DNA of 10,559 nucleotides from Galbitalea sp036495225 (lineage in GTDB: Bacteria; Actinomycetota; Actinomycetes; Actinomycetales; Microbacteriaceae): contig DASXNG010000121.1 of assembly GCA_036495225.1 (NCBI GenBank), positions 1 through 10,559 on the forward strand, given 5' to 3'. Positions 6,801-10,559 of the stretch are shown in pieces. A program made the translations under genes and the position numbers. Position 1 is the stretch's first letter; every line of letters starts with the position of its first letter. Below the pieces are notes generated by a model. The model did not search any database, was not told the origin of the DNA, and saw only the letters and a list, made by a program, of their open reading frames with translations.

Positions 6801-7681
6801 CGCCCAACGTGGACTTCGTCGGAACGGACACCTTCACGTACAGAATCTGCTCGATCACGGATGTGGATGTCTGCACCACTACCCACGTGGACGTGGTTGT
6901 CCTACCGCTCGCGACTGACGACACTCTCGCCACTGACGCCGGCATTCCGGGAACCGTCAACGTGCTCGCCAACGACACCACTGGCAGTTCCTCACCGACG
7001 GTGTCGATCCTCACCGCGCCGACCGAGGGCACCGCCACCCTCAACGCAGGAGTACTGACCTATACGCCAGCGGGTACGTTTACCGGCCATGACAGTCTCG
7101 TTTACCAGGTGTGCGAGCCATCCAGCACGTCTTTGTGCGCGACTGCCCCAGTCGCCATTGACGTTGCACCGGACGTGAACCCCGTCGTCGCGGCCACCAT
7201 CGTCAACACTGCCGTCTCAATCGATGTCACTGCGAACGATTTCGGCGAGGCTGGCGTGCCCGTAGTATCTCGACCCCCGGCGCACGGCACTGTGACCGGC
7301 GATGGACTGGACCTCGTGCGGGCCATCATGGGAACCGGCAACGCCAATCTCAGTACCCCGACACCGTTGGTTTATACCCCGAACCCCGGGTACGTCGGAC
7401 CCGACAGCTTCACGTACATTCGCTGCTCACCCACCGACACCACACTCTGCAACCAAACCGCCGTTGTGGTCACCGTGCACCCGGTCGCGATTACGGAGCC
7501 GCCGCCGACATCAGGATCGGGATCCGGGGGAGGATCATCCACGCCAGAGGGTGGGCTCTCCGTCACGGGTGTCGATGACTCGGGCCTTCTTATCCTCGCT
7601 GGCCTGTTGGTTGGCGCCGGCGTCGCGCTCGCGGCAGGGTCCCGGTGGCGTAGGTCCCGGGTGACCAAACGGTCGAGATGA
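3860..7681 (+). CDS. Large cell-surface protein: solenoid-like N-terminus, DUF11 domain, eight Ig-like repeats, sortase-type tail
   Basis: A 1273-residue exported protein. Residues 1-26 are a signal peptide ending in APAFA. Residues 27-345 are beta-rich and Cys-poor; within 150-275 short NxG turns recur (DNAGQLDA, LNSGTFTA, RNTGHIDV, TNSGLIRA), suggesting a beta-solenoid. Residues 350-466 match the DUF11 repeat domain (ADVIVTKSGPATVDPGGTV, TVHNAGPDAAS, VVTDTLPPAL). Residues about 474-1205 hold eight Ig-like (tandem-95 type) repeats of about 90 residues, each with an NGTATV-like strand, a YTPxxxFxGxDxFxYRxC signature and a second Cys about eight residues on. A Pro/Ser/Gly-rich linker (1212-1229) leads to LSVTG (1233-1237), a hydrophobic helix (1241-1260) and the basic tail SRWRRSRVTKRSR, the layout of a sortase substrate or membrane anchor. 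It is probably an adhesin-like stalk or structural surface protein; no catalytic domain is visible and the ligand is unknown. ATG 3860 is the only possible start after the in-frame TAG at 3845. Its ribosome binding site is weak. The gene stands alone. Confidence 0.9.
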   Translation: MTLRSIGIAFFAVVALVAMPVAPAFAAPSPAICDSPTRTVPGGGPASVVVHAGEVVLLTGGTFTGPLHLTERDGTVCVAADATLNPKSVKGPEGDMIVIGSANLPSITSQSGFDLVAQGTVTLDNLTLVNSSEVTVTTSGRVSTGDLLVNAGSQVDNAGQLDARLTTNIDSTLLNSGTFTAHSGMSIDGAVRNTGHIDVTGGAVRVNPGATVSNDCVVETGNDIAVDSNSSSGITNSGLIRALTGALRVGAGGAFTQTSAGIVVADALESAGTITGFGRFRLARTTHTQRVFAGASTAQPITVDDLTPPAPPKIFDQQTGTVVNTVTGEVGDPPPGAEPGTCAGFGARSADVIVTKSGPATVDPGGTVIYTITVHNAGPDAASTVVVTDTLPPALTNVIAGGGTVSGGTVTWTLPSLVPETDVTFTVTGSAPSAGTLVNTAHASAVTQDPNPANNDGSTPGQSVETVVNAAAPPPNHPPSVGDAVVSTRATQTVAGTVAVNDPDPGQQVITELGVAPADGTATVSPDGVFDYTPDGSFTGVDSFTVRGCDNAESPACASGTVSIVVAPLAVDDAATTGRDVPVSIAILTNDVGNVDGGPFVDEPPAHGVAAPDGENVLYSPAPGFVGVDTFTYRICSRPLTVCGTAAVSVEVTAPPTNHPPVAADAAVSGPADSPVGGHVTASDPDQGQELTASLASAPSSGTAIVEADGAFTFTPPPNVAGAFSFTVRVCDDFSPPACDTATVTVSITPVAHPDAAETTVGTPVTFNLTANDRGGVGAPTLVAPAPSNGTVVIGSDGQATYTPNAAFTGQDTFDYRVCATTAPTLCATGTATVNVGESPPPPVTVDPAELQTTATVPVEADLSFTSEAADLTFTIQVAPTNGTATVDGTGRVVYTPTGLFTGRDQFTVQACDRIDPSNCGSAAVSIIVFPVAGADTAVVAANGDVDIPVEDNDIGNVGPIQIVTQPANGAAQVVASILYTPNVDFVGTDTFTYRICSITDVDVCTTTHVDVVVLPLATDDTLATDAGIPGTVNVLANDTTGSSSPTVSILTAPTEGTATLNAGVLTYTPAGTFTGHDSLVYQVCEPSSTSLCATAPVAIDVAPDVNPVVAATIVNTAVSIDVTANDFGEAGVPVVSRPPAHGTVTGDGLDLVRAIMGTGNANLSTPTPLVYTPNPGYVGPDSFTYIRCSPTDTTLCNQTAVVVTVHPVAITEPPPTSGSGSGGGSSTPEGGLSVTGVDDSGLLILAGLLVGAGVALAAGSRWRRSRVTKRSR
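5279..7474 (+). repeat. Region encoding eight Ig-like protein repeats
   Basis: The repeats cover approximately residues 474-566, 567-654, 657-749, 750-837, 842-929, 930-1015, 1016-1101 and 1104-1205 of the surface protein. Two types can be told apart. Type A (repeats 1, 3 and, more divergent, 5) opens with a proline-rich linker (NHPP or PPPP), and repeats 1 and 3 carry a DPDxGQ motif. Type B (repeats 2, 4, 6, 7, 8) opens with a PLAxDD/PVAxxD segment and a VxxxxNDxGN-like turn. The order A-B-A-B-A-B-B-B suggests past duplication of a two-domain unit. At the DNA level the copies are well diverged; for example the strands coding for FTYRICS in repeats 2 and 6 differ at several synonymous positions. 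The duplication is therefore old. Confidence 0.8.
7556..7681 (+). other. C-terminal cell-wall sorting signal of the surface protein
   Basis: LSVTG is followed by three residues (VDD), a 20-residue hydrophobic segment rich in Leu/Ala/Gly, and 13 residues with seven Arg/Lys. This is the tripartite signal read by sortases. The second position is Ser instead of the Pro of LPxTG or the Ala of the LAxTG motifs associated with class E enzymes of actinobacteria. No sortase gene is in the window, so covalent anchoring is inferred; it might simply act as a membrane anchor. Confidence 0.6.
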
Positions 7682-7784
7682 ACAGAGACGACATACTCTG
7701 GTAGGCGCCCCTGCACGATTTGGCGATTGTCGTGCGCTCCCGGGCAAGACACCCGAGAGACCGATCCGTAGCGTGAGGATGACG

Positions 7785-7847
7785 ATGCCCGTGAATCGGA
7801 GGCGCTCGCGAAGAGCTTGCCAAGGCCTGCGCCGCGCTCCTCGATGA
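7785..7847 (+). CDS. Possible 20-codon arginine-rich leader ORF
   Basis: An ATG at 7785 is preceded by GAGGA (7774-7778) with six bases between. It opens MPVNRRRSRRACQGLRRAPR, with eight arginines in 20 residues, and stops at TGA 7845-7847, 20 bases before the start of the coiled-coil gene. An in-frame ATG at 7779 is too close to that site to use it. The ORF runs through the 5' arm and loop of an inverted repeat whose 3' arm begins at the stop codon. It could be a leader peptide coupling translation or attenuation to the downstream operon, or a chance ORF in GC-rich DNA. No homologue is known to me. Confidence 0.25.
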   Translation: MPVNRRRSRRACQGLRRAPR

Positions 7848-7854
7848 AGCTCTT
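7811..7854 (+). promoter_or_regulatory. Inverted repeat upstream of the coiled-coil/kinase operon
   Basis: AAGAGCTT (7811-7818) and AAGCTCTT (7847-7854) are perfect 8-base complements separated by 28 bases that contain further short GC pairings. The structure ends one base before the ribosome binding site AAAGGA (7856-7861), so it could influence translation initiation. It is too long-looped and lacks a T tract, so it is not a standard terminator. Confidence 0.35.
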
Positions 7855-7855
7855 G

Positions 7856-7861
7856 AAAGGA
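7856..7861 (+). promoter_or_regulatory. Ribosome binding site fixing the start of the coiled-coil gene
   Basis: AAAGGA ends six bases before ATG 7868. The in-frame ATG at 7844 and the further upstream one at 7817 have no such site, and reading from them would put unlike residues before the conserved-looking MAISDT start. Confidence 0.65.
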
Positions 7862-7867
7862 TCAATC

Positions 7868-8527
7868 ATGGCTATTTCTGACACCATCATCCGCTTGGGG
7901 AATCAAGCGAAACAGCTGGAGGAGACCGCGTCCACGTTCCACGCCGAGAACGATGCGGAGGTGAAGGCGCGGGAGGCCGAACTCCGCGACTCACTCGTGA
8001 ACGTCCAGGCCGCGGTCCACCAGAAGCTGGAGACGGAATCGGAGGCTGCCGCAAACCGCTTGGAGGGATTGCAACGCACACTCTCGGACGGTTTCGAAGC
8101 GATTCGGGCGGACGGCACCGCTCAAGAGAAACTCGACGCAGAGGATGCGGTCGGCAACGCCGTGCGCGCCCTACACGACGCCGCGTACTACATGCTCGCG
8201 GCGGTTGCCGCTCGGGATGCCAACCAGGTCCAGGATGATGTGGCGCCGGTGGGGCCGACCCCCGAGATCGAAGCCGAGCCGACCGATGAATCTGTTGCCG
8301 AAGAGATCGACGCAGTCGTGACGTCGGACGGCGAGACCACCGAGATGGCGGCAATTGAAGTTGACGCACCCGTGGACGAGACCACCGATGAACTCAGCGA
8401 AGGCCTCATCGAGGATGCTGCGGCTGTCGCGGGCGACACCACAACGCAAATCGTCGTGGTGTCAGACGATGACTCGAGTGTCGAAACCGCAGCTACTGCG
8501 ACCGCCGACGCCAAGCCAACAAAGTAG
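7868..8527 (+). CDS. Coiled-coil protein with acidic C-terminal tail, function unknown
   Basis: A 219-residue protein in two clearly different parts. Residues about 1-120 are predicted helical, rich in Ala/Glu/Gln/Leu with heptad-like spacing (for example NQAKQLEETASTF, EVKAREAELRDSL, RLEGLQRTLSDGF), and end in a more hydrophobic helix, VRALHDAAYYMLAAVAAR (99-116). Residues 121-219 are low-complexity and acidic: I count 28 Asp/Glu between 121 and 215, with no Lys or Arg between R116 and K216. No signal peptide, membrane helix or catalytic motif is seen, so it is probably cytoplasmic, and the tail is likely disordered. I recognise no named family; similar coiled-coil proteins of unknown function exist in actinobacteria as I recall. 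The stop codon is 12 bases before the next start, with the next gene's G-rich ribosome binding site overlapping it, so the two genes very probably form an operon. A partner, substrate or scaffold role for the kinase-like protein is an inference. Confidence 0.85.
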   Translation: MAISDTIIRLGNQAKQLEETASTFHAENDAEVKAREAELRDSLVNVQAAVHQKLETESEAAANRLEGLQRTLSDGFEAIRADGTAQEKLDAEDAVGNAVRALHDAAYYMLAAVAARDANQVQDDVAPVGPTPEIEAEPTDESVAEEIDAVVTSDGETTEMAAIEVDAPVDETTDELSEGLIEDAAAVAGDTTTQIVVVSDDDSSVETAATATADAKPTK

Positions 8528-8539
8528 GCGGGCGCACTA

Positions 8540-10258
8540 ATGAGCGACACCATGGGAGTGCTGGTGCGCCAGCGACACCGTGTGCGTGAAATAGCGGGAG
8601 TGTTACGTCGCTACGGGTTTGCGCGTCTCGCGGCCAACGCCGATGCCGCGGCAGACGAGAACGGGCAGACGCACGCCTCGGTTGCTGAGCGCGCCGCGAA
8701 GCGGAGGGCAGATCCCAAGCTCGTCCAGATGAGCACGGGCGTGCGTCTTCGCTCGGCGTTGGCCGAGCTCGGCACTACGTGGATCAAATTCGGGCAGATG
8801 CTGAGTCTTCGCCCTGATCTTGTCGGCGCCGACGTTGCGGACGAACTCGCGAAGCTTCAGGCTTCAGTTCCGGCCGACGCCCCTGGAATCGCGGAGAAAC
8901 GGGTGGTCAGCGCACTCGGAATGCCGATCGCAAAGGCCTACGCGACCTTCGACAGCGAACCCATGGCCTCCGCTTCGGTTGCACAGGTTCACCGTGCCAC
9001 GCTCAACGACGGAACGGTCGTCGCGGTCAAGGTGCTGCACGAGGGCGCGGAGGAGCGAGTGGTCAGCGATCTCGAACTCATGGCCGCTCTAGCGAAGTTC
9101 TTTGAAGCCAATGACCCCGAACTGGCAAGGTTCTCGCCGACGACCCTGGTGGCAGAGTTCGACACCATGATGCGCGCGGCGATCGACCTCACGCAGGAGC
9201 TCGCCAGTTTGAAGACCTTTCGATCGAATTTCGCGGATGAACCCGACATCCTCATCCCGAGGCCGTACCCCGAGCGTTCCGCAAAGCAAGTGCTCACCAT
9301 GGAGATGATGACCGGCAGGCCCTTTGCCGACCGCGCTACTCTCGAGCGCGAAGGCTGGGATGTCGATGCCATGATCCGCCGCGCGTCGAATGTCTACCTT
9401 GAAATGGTGTTCCGCGACGGCATCTACCACGCCGACCCACACCCCGGAAACTTTCTGCTCCCTGACCCTCAGCACATCGCGATCCTCGACTTCGGTGACG
9501 TCGGTCGACTCACCGGCGCACGCAAAGAGCAACTTGAGGACCTGCTGCTCGCCGTGTCGAAGAACAACGTCGACGGGGTCACCGACGCCGTGATTGAGAT
9601 CACCCGTGCGCCAGTCGATGTTGACGTTGATGCACTGCGCGGAGACATCGATCTGTGGTTGAGTCAATACCTGGGGGGCGGTGTCGGCGAGCTGGATATT
9701 GCCGGGATGTTGCGATCGGGTTCTACCCTGCTCCGCACGCACCACCTCACACTGCCGTCTGACCTGGCATTGCTCTTCCGCGTGCTCGTGCGACTTCAAG
9801 GCCTCGGCCAGCAACTCGGCACGACCCAGTCGATCACGGAGCTTCTTAGGCCATATCTGCACCAGATGGTGCTCGAGCGGCTCGATCCCCGCCGCCTGGC
9901 TCATCGAGTGGCGCGCGGTGCCAAGTCGTGGGAGCGACTGCTTACTACTCTCCCTGACGATGTACGCAAGGTGCTCGGCCAGCTTCGGGCCGGCTCCATG
10001 GGCGTCGAGTTCAAGGTGCACGATTCGGATGGCTCGGTGCCCCAGCTTGTGGACGGCCTCCTCGCCAGCGCCTCGATTCTGGCCGCGTCACAACTGCTGT
10101 CGCGCAAGACCGGACCGACAGTACGAGGAATTTCGATCCCGGGAGCCGTCAGTGTTGTCGTGGGCGTCGTCACTTGGCACCGGTTGCAGATGAAAAGGCC
10201 GGGCTACCGCAACGGCGTAAACCGGATCCTCAGCAGAGTGCGGCTTCGTCGCGGCTGA
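8540..10258 (+). CDS. ABC1/AarF/UbiB (ADCK-like) atypical kinase-family protein
   Basis: A 572-residue protein, typical in length for bacterial members. Family hallmarks in order: the KxGQ motif KFGQ (83-86) in WIKFGQMLSLRPDL, the Ala-rich loop SASVAQVHRA (144-153) that replaces the glycine-rich loop, VAVK with K164, E220 of the helix that follows, the catalytic-loop motif HADPHPGN (297-304, with D299 and N304) and the metal-binding DFG (317-319). The C-terminus has two hydrophobic segments (about 504-520 and 531-545), as in UbiB proteins that associate with the membrane. The ExD motif, normally Glu-x-Asp just before the E220-equivalent, reads Ala214-Ile-Asp216, so one acidic residue is missing. 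The family supports isoprenoid-lipid or quinone metabolism as an ATPase rather than as a protein kinase. In an actinobacterium, which normally makes menaquinone, the exact role is open. It follows the acidic coiled-coil gene in a likely operon, with AGGCGGG (8526-8532) as ribosome binding site, and faces an AraC-family gene across nine bases. Confidence 0.93.
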   Translation: MSDTMGVLVRQRHRVREIAGVLRRYGFARLAANADAAADENGQTHASVAERAAKRRADPKLVQMSTGVRLRSALAELGTTWIKFGQMLSLRPDLVGADVADELAKLQASVPADAPGIAEKRVVSALGMPIAKAYATFDSEPMASASVAQVHRATLNDGTVVAVKVLHEGAEERVVSDLELMAALAKFFEANDPELARFSPTTLVAEFDTMMRAAIDLTQELASLKTFRSNFADEPDILIPRPYPERSAKQVLTMEMMTGRPFADRATLEREGWDVDAMIRRASNVYLEMVFRDGIYHADPHPGNFLLPDPQHIAILDFGDVGRLTGARKEQLEDLLLAVSKNNVDGVTDAVIEITRAPVDVDVDALRGDIDLWLSQYLGGGVGELDIAGMLRSGSTLLRTHHLTLPSDLALLFRVLVRLQGLGQQLGTTQSITELLRPYLHQMVLERLDPRRLAHRVARGAKSWERLLTTLPDDVRKVLGQLRAGSMGVEFKVHDSDGSVPQLVDGLLASASILAASQLLSRKTGPTVRGISIPGAVSVVVGVVTWHRLQMKRPGYRNGVNRILSRVRLRRG

Positions 10259-10267
10259 TGGCCTGAG

Positions 10268-10559
10268 TCAATCGCCGGGATACGACCCAAACTCGTCGCG
10301 ATAGTGAGCCTTGAATGTTGTGGGATCCGTGAAGCCCCAACGATGCGCGATGGCATCGGCTGCCTGGCGGGGAGTTGCCGACGCTGCAACGTCTTTGCGT
10401 GCTTCTCGCAGGCGTTGACGCAGGATCCAGGGCTCAAGGTCTTCGCCCGCGGCAGCCCACAACTGGCGCAGGAGTCGAATCGACACGTGGTTCGCAGACG
10501 CGATCCCTTCCACTGTGAGGGATGCATCGCTCAAGTGATGACGGATGTACAGAGAAATG
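10268..10559 (-). CDS. AraC-family transcriptional regulator, C-terminal DNA-binding domain, runs off right edge
   Basis: The frame is open from the right edge to the TGA at 10270-10268 and shows about 96 residues. It matches the AraC/XylS C-terminal domain: ISLYIRHHLSDASLTVEGIASANHV begins the first helix-turn-helix, followed by SIRLLRQLWAAAGEDLEPWI, the linker helix LRQRLREARKDVAA, and the second helix-turn-helix AADAIAHRWGFTDPTTFKAHYRDEFG ending in SYPGD. The TTG at 10534 lies inside this domain and is not a plausible start; the frame continues upstream of it with conserved residues. The N-terminal sensing domain is outside the window, so neither the effector nor the target can be inferred. 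The gene is tail-to-tail with the UbiB-family gene. Confidence 0.9.
   Translation of the reverse strand, partial: ISLYIRHHLSDASLTVEGIASANHVSIRLLRQLWAAAGEDLEPWILRQRLREARKDVAASATPRQAADAIAHRWGFTDPTTFKAHYRDEFGSYPGD

Noticed and set aside
4286..6886. Several minus-strand frames of 80-185 codons inside the surface protein gene
   Set aside because: They are Ala/Val/Thr/Gly-rich mirror images of the repeats and carry no independent start signals or domains.
7713..7735. Hairpin GCACGA/TCGTGC after the surface gene as a rho-independent terminator
   Set aside because: The stem is six bases with an 11-base loop and is followed by GC-rich sequence rather than Ts; it may help termination but the evidence is too thin for a feature.
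9089..10021. 310-codon frame on the minus strand within the UbiB-family gene
   Set aside because: It is a long antisense open frame of the kind common in GC-rich DNA; no domain is recognised and the plus-strand frame is unmistakable.
10268..10534. An 88-residue standalone protein starting at TTG 10534
   Set aside because: The frame continues to the right edge with residues typical of the AraC domain, so this is an internal codon of a longer gene cut by the window.
1..10559. tRNA or rRNA genes, CRISPR arrays, insertion sequences, attachment sites, riboswitches
   Set aside because: I looked for clover-leaf-like segments, regularly spaced identical repeats, transposase-like frames and terminal inverted repeats, and saw none that could be supported.

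Overview
The window looks like a chromosomal piece of a high-GC actinobacterium. A member of the Microbacteriaceae or a close relative is my best guess. The reasons are the GC-rich third codon positions, the actinobacterial style of the AraC and LacI-family proteins, the secreted GDIAC-type phosphoesterase, and a surface protein ending in an LxxTG-like motif, a membrane helix and a basic tail. This assignment is inference; there is no rRNA or other direct marker. I see no mobile element, tRNA, CRISPR array or phage gene, and every gap between genes is shorter than 300 bases.

Left part (1-2314): a sugar-utilisation module made of two divergent genes. On the minus strand lie the first 390 codons of a glycoside hydrolase family 2 enzyme, which runs off the left edge. 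On the plus strand is a LacI-family regulator that starts at a TTG with a strong ribosome binding site. The space between them holds a near-perfect 14-bp palindrome and two related, more degenerate sites. This fits local repression of the glycosidase and autoregulation of the regulator.

Middle part (2315-7681): two independent exported proteins on the plus strand. The first is a secreted metallophosphoesterase of 395 aa. The second is a 1273-aa surface protein made of a signal peptide, a beta-rich solenoid-like region, one DUF11 domain and eight Ig-like repeats, each with a cysteine pair about eight residues apart. It ends in a sortase-type tail with the variant motif LSVTG.

Right part (7682-10559): a likely two-gene operon encoding a coiled-coil protein with a long acidic tail (219 aa, function unknown) and an ABC1/AarF/UbiB-family atypical kinase (572 aa). 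The kinase lacks the first acidic residue of the family's ExD motif. A possible 20-codon arginine-rich leader ORF and an 8-bp inverted repeat precede this operon. The kinase gene converges, with only nine bases between the stop codons, on the 3' end of an AraC-family regulator that continues past the right edge.

Most of the window is ordinary accessory and housekeeping content. The points most worth a second look are the operator cluster, the paired repeat architecture with one cysteine pair per domain, the kinase ExD change together with its acidic coiled-coil partner, and the leader ORF/hairpin upstream of that pair.
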